Shown: positions 1 through 7,161 of the stretch, piece after piece
How the letters are laid out: each line of letters opens with the position of its first letter
Numbering within the stretch: position 1 is the stretch's first letter
Origin: Roseburia_C sp051879315
Lineage (GTDB): Bacteria; Bacillota; Clostridia; Lachnospirales; Lachnospiraceae
DNA length: 21,084 nt
NCBI GenBank assembly: GCA_051879315.1
Contig: JBJELW010000057.1
Coordinates: 1-21,084 of the forward strand
Reading direction: 5' to 3'
Notes under the pieces: generated by a model
The model's database searches: none
The model's input: only the letters and a program-made list of their open reading frames with translations
Told to the model about the DNA's origin: nothing
Position numbers and translations under genes: made by a program

Positions 1-9
1 CAGTTGTTT

Positions 10-61
10 TTTGCAAAAAAGGAGCTGTGCACTAATTACTTAGTGCGACAGCCCCGTTTTT
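10..61. terminator. Bidirectional intrinsic terminator after the rRNA methyltransferase gene
   Basis: A hairpin at 21-55 pairs a 7-bp inner stem (GCACTAA with TTAGTGC, loop TTAC), then after a one-base bulge continues with GCTGT/ACAGC, one A-C mismatch and GG/CC. On the minus strand it is followed by six T (complement of 15-20), and on the plus strand by five T (57-61). It lies just past the stop of the minus-strand methyltransferase, which it should terminate. It could also end a plus-strand unit entering from the left of the window. Confidence 0.8.
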
Positions 62-79
62 GTAATAATACCGTAATAC

Positions 80-1279
80 CTACTTTTCATCTACGACCTG
101 AAAGACGTAGAACTTGAGATAGTAACTCTCATCCGCCGCCCACAGAATGGGGTGATCCGGTGCCTGGGTGCGAAACTCCACCTGACGCAGACGCTTGTGT
201 ACATTGTGAGCTGCCTGATTGATGGTCTTGGTAAAGAGTTCATAGGTCATAAAGTGAGAGCATGAGCAGGTGGCCAGATATCCGCCATCCTTCACCAGCT
301 TCATGGCCCGCAGGTTGATTTCCCGGTAGCCCTTGGTGGCATTCTTTACGGAACTTCGGGACTTGGTAAAGGCCGGAGGATCTAAAATGACCACATCGTA
401 CTTTTCCCCTGCTGCCTCCAGGGCAGGCAACAGCTCAAACACATCCTCACAGATAAACTTCACCCGATCCTGCAGTCCGTTGAGTTTTGCATTTTCGGTG
501 GCCTGATTCACCGCCAGCTGGGAGGCATCCACTCCGGTAACTTCCGCCGCTCCGGCGATTCCCGCATTCAGTGCAAAGGAACCGGTATGGGTGAAGCAGT
601 CCAACACCCGGGCATCTTTACACAGCTTCTGGATGGCCAGTCGGTTGTATTTTTGATCCAGGAAAAATCCTGTCTTCTGTCCGTTTTCCACATCCACCAG
701 ATAATGGACGCCGTTTTCCACAATTTCCACCTTGGTATCGAAGGATTCTCCGATAAATCCCTTGGTCTGCTCCATGCCTTCCTGTTTCCGCACTTTGGCA
801 TCGCTGCGCTCATAGACTCCGCGGATGGTGATTCCGTCCCGCTGAAGTATTTCCTTCAAAAGAGCTACGATTTTTTCCTTATACCGGTCAATCCCCAAGG
901 CCAGGGACTGCACCACCAGCACGTCTGCAAACTTATCGATCACCAGTCCCGGCAAAAAATCTGCCTCTCCGAATACCAGACGGCAGGCCGCGGTATCCAC
1001 GGTTTTCTTGCGGTACTCCCAGGCCTGTACCAGACGTTCCTCCAAAAAGGCATCGTCAATTCCACGATCCATATTCCTTGTCAACATGCGGATCCGGATC
1101 TTAGAATTCTGATTGATAAATCCCTTACCCATGGGATATCCGTCAAAATCATGCACCAGCACCACATCTCCGTTGGTAAAACTGCCCACGATGGTGGCAA
1201 TTTCATTATCGTAAACCCACATGCCTCCGGCCTTTAGGGTTCTGCCTTCTCCCTTTTTTAATGTAACTACTGCACTCAT
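80..1279 (-). CDS. Class I SAM-dependent rRNA methyltransferase (RlmI/YccW-like)
   Basis: A 399-residue protein that probably methylates a cytosine of 23S rRNA using S-adenosylmethionine. The N-terminal ~75 residues resemble a PUA RNA-binding domain. A central region follows, then a Rossmann methyltransferase domain: motif I VLDCFTHTGSFALNAG at 225-240, GFFLDQ at 204-209, the DPPAF motif IV at 300-304 and CSCSH at 338-342. The length matches E. coli RlmI (about 396). The start is supported by AGAGGAG about 8 bases upstream and an upstream promoter. It is a single-gene unit bounded by its own promoter and the hairpin at 21-55. The family assignment is firm. The exact target base (RlmI-type m5C versus another position) is inferred from homology, so no symbol is given. 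Confidence 0.9.
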   Translation of the reverse strand: MSAVVTLKKGEGRTLKAGGMWVYDNEIATIVGSFTNGDVVLVHDFDGYPMGKGFINQNSKIRIRMLTRNMDRGIDDAFLEERLVQAWEYRKKTVDTAACRLVFGEADFLPGLVIDKFADVLVVQSLALGIDRYKEKIVALLKEILQRDGITIRGVYERSDAKVRKQEGMEQTKGFIGESFDTKVEIVENGVHYLVDVENGQKTGFFLDQKYNRLAIQKLCKDARVLDCFTHTGSFALNAGIAGAAEVTGVDASQLAVNQATENAKLNGLQDRVKFICEDVFELLPALEAAGEKYDVVILDPPAFTKSRSSVKNATKGYREINLRAMKLVKDGGYLATCSCSHFMTYELFTKTINQAAHNVHKRLRQVEFRTQAPDHPILWAADESYYLKFYVFQVVDEK

Positions 1280-1332
1280 TTATTTTCTCCTCTTTCTATC
1301 TGATTCACATATCTGCGAATGACTCTTCTCAC

Positions 1333-1361
1333 AGTTTACCACATGGCTGCTCCCCAGCCAA
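1333..1361 (-). promoter_or_regulatory. Candidate sigma-A promoter for the rRNA methyltransferase
   Basis: On the minus strand TTGGCT (complement of 1356-1361) is separated by 17 bases from TAAACT (complement of 1333-1338). A TG precedes the -10 by one base (extended -10). It lies about 55 bases upstream of the methyltransferase start. Promoter calls by eye are only suggestive. Confidence 0.45.
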
Positions 1362-1396
1362 TGGTTTTATTTCCATAATCTCCCCATATCCGCGTC

Positions 1397-1425
1397 TTGC
1401 GAAATCCGGCGCAACGTGATAGTAT
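1397..1425 (+). promoter_or_regulatory. Candidate sigma-A promoter for the CoA-transferase
   Basis: TTGCGA (1397-1402), a 17-base spacer and TAGTAT (1420-1425), with TG at 1417-1418 forming an extended -10. Transcription would begin near 1432, giving a leader of about 45 bases that contains the AGGAGG ribosome binding site at 1465-1470. Confidence 0.5.
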
Positions 1426-1476
1426 TAAAAAAGTTCTGAATAATCACAATAACCATTTTATTTTAGGAGGTTTATC

Positions 1477-2817
1477 ATGGATTTTACACAGGAATACAAT
1501 CAAAAACTGGTTTCTGCCGATGAGGCTGTAAAACTGGTCAAGTCCGGTGACTGGGTGGATTACGCCTGGTGTACCGCCACACCGGAGGCTCTGGATCAGG
1601 CTCTGGCAAGACGTACCGACGAACTGACAGACGTGAAAGTAAGAGGAGGAATCCTTCTGAAGCCTCTGGCAATTTTTGAGCGTGAAGATGCGGGTGAGCA
1701 TTTTTGCTGGAACTCATGGCATATGGGCGGATTAGAGCGCAAATACATTGCCCGTGGTCTCGCTTATTACGCACCCATCCGTTACTCTGAGCTGCCCAGA
1801 TATTACCGCGACTCTGAAACTAAGGTGGACGTAGCCATGTTCCAGGTGGCTCCCATGGACAAGCATGGTTACTTTAACTTCGGACCGAACGCTTCCCATC
1901 TGGCTGCAATCTGTGAAACTTCCAAGCATATTGTGGTAGAAGTAAATGAGAATATGCCCCGCTGTCTGGGTGGTTTTGAGAATGGCATCCACATTTCCCA
2001 GGTAGAATATGTGGTAGAAGGCTCCAATCCTCCTATCGGCGAACTGGCAGCCAGCGGTCCTGCCTCTGAAGTGGATCAGGCTGTGGCAAAGCTTATCGTG
2101 GATGAGATTCCGAACGGTGCCTGCCTGCAGTTAGGTATCGGTGGCATGCCCAATGCAGTGGGAACCCTGATTGCAGAATCTGACTTAAAGGATCTGGGTG
2201 TACACACTGAGATGTATGTTGACGCCTTTGTGGATATTGCCCGTGCCGGCAAGATTAACGGCTCTAAGAAAAACATTGACCGTTTCCGTCAGACTTTTGG
2301 TTTTGGTGCCGGAACCAAGAAGATGTACGACTACATGGATGAGAATCCGGAACTGATGAGCGCACCGGTAAGCTATACCAATGACATTCGTTCCATCTCT
2401 GCACTGGACAACTTCATTTCCATTAACAACGCAGTGGACATCGATCTGTTCGGTCAGGTGAATGCAGAGTCTGCCGGAATCAAGCACATCAGCGGTGCCG
2501 GCGGACAGTTAGACTTTGTTCTGGGTGCTTACCTGTCCAACGGCGGAAAGAGCTTTATCTGCTGCTCTTCCACCTTTAAGACAAAGGACGGACAGTTAAA
2601 GTCCAGAATCGTTCCTACCCTGAATCCTGGATCCGTCGTAACAGATACCCGTACCAATACCCACTACGTGGTAACCGAGTACGGTAAGGTAAACCTGAAG
2701 GGTCTCTCCACCTGGCAGAGAGCTGAGGCACTGATCTCCATTGCACATCCTGACTTCAGAGATGAGCTGATTGCGGAAGCAGAGAAAATGAAGATCTGGA
2801 GACGCAGCAACAAATAA
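1477..2817 (+). CDS. but: Butyryl-CoA:acetate CoA-transferase
   Basis: A 446-residue enzyme of the acetyl-CoA hydrolase/transferase family. It moves CoA from butyryl-CoA to acetate, releasing butyrate and regenerating acetyl-CoA, the last step of butyrate fermentation in many gut Lachnospiraceae. The sequence closely resembles, from memory, the Roseburia-type enzyme along its full length. The likely catalytic glutamate is E245 in GVHTEMYVDA (241-250), with the CoA-binding region GGQLDFVLGAY at 342-352 and C-terminus WRRSNK. AGGAGG six bases upstream fixes the start. It has its own promoter and terminator and is not beside thl, crt, hbd or bcd genes, as is usual for this gene in Roseburia relatives. 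The related 4-hydroxybutyrate or propionyl CoA-transferases are the main alternatives. Confidence 0.92.
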   Translation: MDFTQEYNQKLVSADEAVKLVKSGDWVDYAWCTATPEALDQALARRTDELTDVKVRGGILLKPLAIFEREDAGEHFCWNSWHMGGLERKYIARGLAYYAPIRYSELPRYYRDSETKVDVAMFQVAPMDKHGYFNFGPNASHLAAICETSKHIVVEVNENMPRCLGGFENGIHISQVEYVVEGSNPPIGELAASGPASEVDQAVAKLIVDEIPNGACLQLGIGGMPNAVGTLIAESDLKDLGVHTEMYVDAFVDIARAGKINGSKKNIDRFRQTFGFGAGTKKMYDYMDENPELMSAPVSYTNDIRSISALDNFISINNAVDIDLFGQVNAESAGIKHISGAGGQLDFVLGAYLSNGGKSFICCSSTFKTKDGQLKSRIVPTLNPGSVVTDTRTNTHYVVTEYGKVNLKGLSTWQRAEALISIAHPDFRDELIAEAEKMKIWRRSNK

Positions 2818-2843
2818 AATCTATACTCCAAAACGCATAAATC

Positions 2844-2874
2844 AGAGACCGTCACATGTTGATGGTCTCTTTTT
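2844..2874 (+). terminator. Intrinsic terminator of the CoA-transferase gene
   Basis: An 11-bp stem (AGAGACCGTCA with TGATGGTCTCT, one G-T pair) with a five-base loop is followed by five T. It begins 27 bases after the stop codon. There is no matching T run on the minus strand, so it mainly serves the plus-strand gene. Confidence 0.9.
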
Positions 2875-2900
2875 AAGTGATTAAAAACCCTTTTGTATGT

Positions 2901-3932
2901 TCAATCAATCTGCCAGATCTGCCAGATCAGAAAGGCGCTGACCGGTCCCAGCAGGATGCCGGCTGCGCCGAAAAGCCGCATTCCCACGTAGACACTGAGC
3001 AGCACAGCCAGAGGATGAACCCCCAGCCCTTTTCCAACCAGCTTCGGTTCGGAAAATTCCCGGATAAAGGAGCAGGCAATATAGATACAGCCCAGTATGA
3101 CAGCTGTCTTGTAGTCTTCCTGAAAAGCCTTGATTAAAAGCCAGGGCACCAGCACAATTCCCGTACCGATAAATGGCAACGCATCACATAATCCAATTAG
3201 AATACCCACCAAAAGGGCATAGGGATTTCCTGCCAGAAAAAGTCCTGCCACGCAGGTTGCAATGACCATGCACATGATGAGAAACTGTGCTTTCAGGTAT
3301 GTGCCCCCTGCCCGGCGCATTTTGCTCCACATACGGAGCAAAAATCTCCCGGGCACACTACGGGCGATTTTTCTTCTGAGATAATCGTAATCGTTCAGCA
3401 TCAATACCGCAGCCACAAAAGCCACCACACATTTTCCCAGAAAGAGTCCCACCTGTTTCACAGACAGATAAGAATAGTTCATGATGGAGGGAACGGCCTT
3501 TTCCTTGATTGAGGATGCCAGATCTGACATGTGGTCTTCCCCCCACTGTTCCATCACTTCCGCCCGACAGACTCCCAACTCCTCCACCCTGTTGCAGCAC
3601 TCTCCCCACAGTTCCTCCGCTTTATGAAGCAGCATCGGATAGTCCGAGGCAAGAAGTACCAGCTGGTTAACACCTTTATAAAGCAGCCAGCCCAATGGCA
3701 CCAGAACCAATGCCAATGCTGCCACCAGGACCAAAATGCCACCTATGGGACGTGGAATTTTCAGCTTTTTCTGCAAAAAATCCACCGGTTTATGCAGCAG
3801 TATGGCAAATAAACCGGCAAATAAAAAAGGAACCACCAGCGGCAACAGCCAACGCATTCCCGCATAAACCGCCAATGTGATTCCTAATAAAGGTATTCCT
3901 TTTTTCATGAGGGTTTTCGTCTTTTCTGTCAT
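2901..3932 (-). CDS. AI-2E family (YtvI-like) multi-pass membrane protein
   Basis: A 343-residue integral membrane protein of the AI-2E exporter/YtvI family (PF01594). Hydrophobic segments lie near residues 12-45 and 62-90. A soluble stretch of about 85 residues follows, then several more helices to the C-terminus, including the family-typical segment PKLVGKGLGVHPLAVLLSVYVG near 295. Family members have been linked to autoinducer-2 export, sodium/proton transport or, for B. subtilis YtvI, sporulation; the substrate here cannot be told. An in-frame TAG lies one codon before the first ATG and no clear Shine-Dalgarno sequence is present, so Met1 is the earliest start and Met9 is an alternative. 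It follows the pseudouridine synthase by 72 bases on the same strand. Confidence 0.85.
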   Translation of the reverse strand: MTEKTKTLMKKGIPLLGITLAVYAGMRWLLPLVVPFLFAGLFAILLHKPVDFLQKKLKIPRPIGGILVLVAALALVLVPLGWLLYKGVNQLVLLASDYPMLLHKAEELWGECCNRVEELGVCRAEVMEQWGEDHMSDLASSIKEKAVPSIMNYSYLSVKQVGLFLGKCVVAFVAAVLMLNDYDYLRRKIARSVPGRFLLRMWSKMRRAGGTYLKAQFLIMCMVIATCVAGLFLAGNPYALLVGILIGLCDALPFIGTGIVLVPWLLIKAFQEDYKTAVILGCIYIACSFIREFSEPKLVGKGLGVHPLAVLLSVYVGMRLFGAAGILLGPVSAFLIWQIWQID

Positions 3933-3978
3933 AGACTAAGTATGTGTGACTTTTATGTTTTTCATGCATCCCGGTCTT

Positions 3979-3996
3979 TGGCGAGCAAGCTCACCA
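3979..3996. other. Compact stem-loop between the pseudouridine synthase and membrane protein genes
   Basis: TGGCGAG and CTCACCA pair around a four-base loop (CAAG on the plus strand) with one mismatch or wobble. No T tract follows on either strand, so it does not look like an intrinsic terminator. It may slow transcription or protect an mRNA end, but may also be chance. Confidence 0.3.
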
Positions 3997-4004
3997 CGGC
4001 CGAG

Positions 4005-4691
4005 CTACTTTCCGGACGCGCACCGCTCGTAGAAACACGCAAAACGCGTGAAGCCATCTCCTTCCGGCTGGATAGAAAACTCCAGGGGCGTACCCTGGGT
4101 GGGATGGGAAAAACTCAGCTGATAAGAGCACAGTGCAAGGGACGGTTCTCCCGGCAGGACATTCCCATACTTACGATCCCCCAGGATGGGGCAGCCCGCA
4201 TGGGAAAGCTGTACCCGGATCTGGTGGTGACGCCCGGTCTTAAGATGGATGCGCAGGAGAGACTGTCCCTGGCACTCTGCCACAGTCTCATAGGAAAGCT
4301 CTGCCAGCTTTCCTCCCGGAGTCCCCGGGGCTACCACCTGTGATTGATTGGTTCTCCCGTCCTTTCGCAGGGTATTCTTCAGGGTTCCCTTATCCGCAGG
4401 CATGCTTCCCTTCACCACTGCATAGTAGTATTTGCCAAATCCCTGCTGCTGCATCTGCCGGTTCAGGCTGGCCGCCGCCTCCGGTGTGCGGGCAAACACC
4501 ATGACACCCTCCACCGGCTGATCCAGTCGATGTACAATGCCGATATAAGGCGTTTTTTCTTTCGCCTCCTCATTCATCAGCAGACTGTACAGGTCCATCT
4601 GTCCGGGATTTTTCGTCTGTACTGCCAGCCCAGCCGGCTTTCGGCACACGATGATATCGCTGTCTATGTAAATCTTCTCTATTTCCTGCAT
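4005..4691 (-). CDS. RluA-family RNA pseudouridine synthase
   Basis: A 228-residue enzyme expected to isomerise uridine to pseudouridine in rRNA or tRNA. It consists of the catalytic domain only, without the N-terminal S4 domain of RluC/RluD. The catalytic aspartate is D57 in HRLDQPVEG (54-62), and the C-terminal signature TGRHHQIRVQLSHAGCPILGD is intact. The usual HRLDxxTSG motif is changed after the aspartate (QPVEG), marking a divergent subfamily whose target is unknown. AAAGGA about 10 bases upstream supports the start. It lies 49 bases after the response regulator on the same strand with no terminator between, so it may share that transcript. Confidence 0.88.
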   Translation of the reverse strand: MQEIEKIYIDSDIIVCRKPAGLAVQTKNPGQMDLYSLLMNEEAKEKTPYIGIVHRLDQPVEGVMVFARTPEAAASLNRQMQQQGFGKYYYAVVKGSMPADKGTLKNTLRKDGRTNQSQVVAPGTPGGKLAELSYETVAECQGQSLLRIHLKTGRHHQIRVQLSHAGCPILGDRKYGNVLPGEPSLALCSYQLSFSHPTQGTPLEFSIQPEGDGFTRFACFYERCASGK

Positions 4692-4711
4692 TCTTTGATC
4701 CTTTACAACTA

Positions 4712-4752
4712 TTATGCTTTAAAACTATGCGTTCACTTATTTATGCTTTAAA
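4712..4752. repeat. 12-bp direct repeat at the 3' end of the response regulator gene
   Basis: TTATGCTTTAAA occurs at 4712-4723 and again at 4741-4752. The second copy encodes the last codons and stop of the response regulator. This looks like a small local duplication in the gap; no function is evident. Confidence 0.6.
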
Positions 4753-5436
4753 CCTGTATCCCACGCCCCATATCGTCTCGATGTACTGGGGCTTTGTTCC
4801 CTCTGTGTTCATCTCAATCTTCTCCCGCAGTTTCTTGATATGTACGGTCACCGTAGCAATATCGCCCACAGACTCCATCCCCCAGATGGTCTTAAACAAT
4901 TCCTCCTTAGTAAACACACGGTTGGGATTCTGGGCCAGATAAACCAGCAGTTCGTATTCCTTGGTGGTAAAGGTTTTCTCTTCCCCGTTCACCCACACCC
5001 TGCGGGCAGTTTTATCGATTTTGATTCCCCGGATTTCCACTATATCATTCTCAGCCACATTGCTTCCAATGAGACGCTCATACCGTGCCAGATGTGCCTT
5101 CACCCGGGCCACCAGTTCACTGGGTGAAAACGGTTTAGTGATATAGTCATCCGCCCCCAGACCCAGTCCACGGATCTTGTCAATGTCGTCTTTTTTGGCA
5201 GAGACCATCAAAATGGGCGTATTTTTCTCATCCCGGATTTTCTTGCAAATATCAAAACCGTTAATTCCCGGCAGCATCAGATCCAGAATATACATATCAA
5301 AGTTCTCCTCCAATGCACGCTTCAATCCGATCTCTCCATCTGCTTCCAGCTCCACCTCAAATCCGCTGAGTTCCAGATAATCCTTCTCCAACTCTGCAAT
5401 TGCAATCTCATCCTCTATAATCAATATTCTACTCAT
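4741..5436 (-). CDS. OmpR/PhoB-type response regulator
   Basis: A 231-residue cytoplasmic transcription factor. The receiver domain (about 1-120) has acidic residues E8-D9-E10, the phosphoacceptor D52 in YILDLMLPG and the conserved K101 in TKPF. The winged-helix DNA-binding domain (about 130-231) has the typical FTTKEYELLVYLAQNPNRVF stretch and ends with WGVGYRF. Its ATG overlaps the end of the kinase gene by 8 bases (ATGAGTAG) and is preceded by AGGAGG, so the two are translationally linked. Target genes are unknown; neither neighbour is an obvious regulon member. Confidence 0.95.
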   Translation of the reverse strand: MSRILIIEDEIAIAELEKDYLELSGFEVELEADGEIGLKRALEENFDMYILDLMLPGINGFDICKKIRDEKNTPILMVSAKKDDIDKIRGLGLGADDYITKPFSPSELVARVKAHLARYERLIGSNVAENDIVEIRGIKIDKTARRVWVNGEEKTFTTKEYELLVYLAQNPNRVFTKEELFKTIWGMESVGDIATVTVHIKKLREKIEMNTEGTKPQYIETIWGVGYRFKA

Positions 5437-6916
5437 TTGGTACCTCCTGATATTTTCTTAATACAAAGTACATGATCGTTCCTGTAGCCTCCTTGCTGGT
5501 GGCCCAGATTTTCCCTCCGTGGTCTTCAATGATTTTCTTCACAATTGAAAGGCCGATGCCGCTTCCACCCGTGGCTGAATTCCGGGATGCATCCGCCCGG
5601 AAGAATCGTTCAAAGATGTATGGCAGATCTTTTTGGGCAATTCCCTTTCCATTGTCCTCGATTTCCACCTGGATAAAATCTCCCACATCCTTCACGCGGA
5701 TATTAATGAAACCGATCTTCTTATCCAGATACTTCACGGAGTTATTGATGATATTGTGGATCACCCGCCGCAGCTGCTCCGGGTCTGCAATGATCAGCAC
5801 ATCATCCTCCGCATAATTATAATAGGATAATCCGATTCCCTTCGCCTCCAGTTCAAGGTTAATCTCTTCCACACAGTCATTAAAGTATTCCATGACGTTG
5901 ATCTTGTTAAAATTATACGGAATCCGGTTTGTCTCAATCTTAGCATACAATGTCAGTTCGTTGATCAGGGTTTCCATCTCCGAAGCTTTATTGTAAATGG
6001 TACGAATGTATTTGTCACGCTTTTCCGGAGTATCTGCCACTCCGTCCATGATTCCCTCGGAATAACCCTTCACCGCAGTAATAGGTGTTTTCAAATCGTG
6101 GGCGATGTTGCTGATCAACGAACGGTTTTCCGCCTCATTGGCCATTTTCTCCTCCGTGGATTCCTTCAACCTCTGCCGCATCTCTTCGAAGCTTTGGCCC
6201 AGCTCACCGATTTCGTCCTTTCCGTTGACATCCACCACAAAATCCAGGTTTCCTTCCTTAATATTCTGTGCGGCAGACTTCAACTTTTTAATCGGAATGA
6301 TAATGCTGCTGTATATCCAGACAGTCAGAATGCTGGCCGTAAGAATCAGAATCAAAACAATGGAGAATGCCAGATCAATCACCAGTTCCTTGATTTCCGG
6401 TACCAGATCATTCGTGTTTGTGATGATGAAAGCACTGCATGGTGTATCTCCCGTTCCTGTGAAATCGATCTGCTTAACCAGCGCCTGCTTGTCCCCATCC
6501 ATCCAAAAGTTTTCCCCTTCATTGGATTCTGTTCCATCATATTCCGGCAATGATGAGGGAATCTTTGCCATATCTTCAGTGCCCGTATAGGTGAGCACCT
6601 CTCCCTCCCGTATAATCAGAAAGGAATATTTTTCCTTTAGCCGGGCGTTTATCTGTTCCAGATAATCAGAATCCTCCAGCGATTCAGGATTATCCCGTGC
6701 CACTTCTTTTATCTCATCATATATTTCGGTGGTGTAGCGGTTCAAAAGCTGAACAGAATTGGTAAGATATTCGTAATTGCCACTCTCTAACCCATAGCTT
6801 TGTTCGATTTCCTTCAATTGAAAACTGCGGAAACTCACCATCACCAAAACCGTCAGCAAAAGCGGAATCAGGATGATACTGCAAAAGGCCATAATCAATT
6901 TTGTCCTTAGTTTCAT
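5429..6916 (-). CDS. Membrane sensor histidine kinase with HAMP domain
   Basis: A 495-residue kinase. The first membrane helix is near residues 8-28, an extracytoplasmic sensor region covers about 30-175, and the second helix about 178-208. HAMP follows (about 209-262), then HisKA with phosphoacceptor H273 in NIAHDLKTPIT. The ATPase domain has N box N391, G1 DNGKGI (421-426), F box IFERFF (434-439) and G2 GGSGIGLS (450-457). All catalytic motifs are intact. The sensor region shows no family I recognise. AAGGAGAGG sits just before the ATG. The kinase is first in the transcript and the regulator second, the reverse of the commoner Firmicute order. The signal is unknown. Confidence 0.95.
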   Translation of the reverse strand: MKLRTKLIMAFCSIILIPLLLTVLVMVSFRSFQLKEIEQSYGLESGNYEYLTNSVQLLNRYTTEIYDEIKEVARDNPESLEDSDYLEQINARLKEKYSFLIIREGEVLTYTGTEDMAKIPSSLPEYDGTESNEGENFWMDGDKQALVKQIDFTGTGDTPCSAFIITNTNDLVPEIKELVIDLAFSIVLILILTASILTVWIYSSIIIPIKKLKSAAQNIKEGNLDFVVDVNGKDEIGELGQSFEEMRQRLKESTEEKMANEAENRSLISNIAHDLKTPITAVKGYSEGIMDGVADTPEKRDKYIRTIYNKASEMETLINELTLYAKIETNRIPYNFNKINVMEYFNDCVEEINLELEAKGIGLSYYNYAEDDVLIIADPEQLRRVIHNIINNSVKYLDKKIGFINIRVKDVGDFIQVEIEDNGKGIAQKDLPYIFERFFRADASRNSATGGSGIGLSIVKKIIEDHGGKIWATSKEATGTIMYFVLRKYQEVPNE

Positions 6917-6946
6917 GGTTTACCTCTCCTTTTTGCCTATGCGCAC

Positions 6947-6952
6947 ATTATA
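6947..6952 (-). promoter_or_regulatory. Candidate extended -10 promoter element for the histidine kinase
   Basis: A perfect TATAAT on the minus strand (complement of 6947-6952), preceded by TGT (extended -10), lies about 31 bases upstream of the kinase start. I see no good -35 at the right distance, so it would rely on the extended -10 or on an activator. Confidence 0.5.
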
Positions 6953-7017
6953 ACACACTCATTGGAAGTCTTTTCTAAATTTTTCATAAACAACTCTGAA
7001 TTTTTTCAAATTAATAT

Positions 7018-7047
7018 TTGACTTTTTTGTCAATAATTTGTTAGAAT
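7018..7047 (+). promoter_or_regulatory. Candidate sigma-A promoter upstream of the MATE gene, overlapped by an inverted repeat
   Basis: TTGACT (7018-7023), an 18-base spacer and TAGAAT (7042-7047), one base off consensus in each box. Transcription would start near 7053. An inverted repeat TTGAC-6-GTCAA (7018-7033) coincides with the -35 region and could be an operator. No regulator gene of the usual local-repressor type is adjacent. Confidence 0.55.
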
Positions 7048-7052
7048 ATGTC

Positions 7053-7101
7053 CTGTCGAGTGGCAGAGAGCGTAAATCCAGATGCGGATTTACGCTTTTT
7101 T
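7053..7101 (+). terminator. Intrinsic terminator/attenuator in the MATE leader
   Basis: Directly after the predicted start site come two hairpins. The first is small: CTGTC/GGCAG with loop GAGT, 7053-7066. The second is strong: a perfect 11-bp stem AGCGTAAATCC/GGATTTACGCT with a six-base loop, 7069-7096, followed by six T (7096-7101). It sits between the promoter and the MATE ribosome binding site (GGAGGT, 7151-7156). It would end most transcripts after about 50 bases unless overcome. It matches no riboswitch class I know. Confidence 0.75.
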
Positions 7102-7161
7102 GCATGGGAATTACTTTTCAAAATATCGACAAGTATCTATAACATTAAACGGAGGTAAAAA

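Noticed and set aside
587..1237. Long plus-strand open frame opposite the rRNA methyltransferase gene
   Set aside because: Its sequence is a mirror of the real gene, with no ribosome site or recognisable domain.
3942..4343. Plus-strand open frame across the gap and the 3' part of the pseudouridine synthase
   Set aside because: No ribosome binding site, low-complexity basic translation and extensive antisense overlap with a well-supported gene.
7115..7143. Second possible promoter for the MATE gene (TTTTCA, 17 bases, TATAAC) downstream of the terminator
   Set aside because: Its start site would fall at about 7150, directly at the ribosome binding site, leaving almost no leader. Weaker than the upstream promoter but not impossible.
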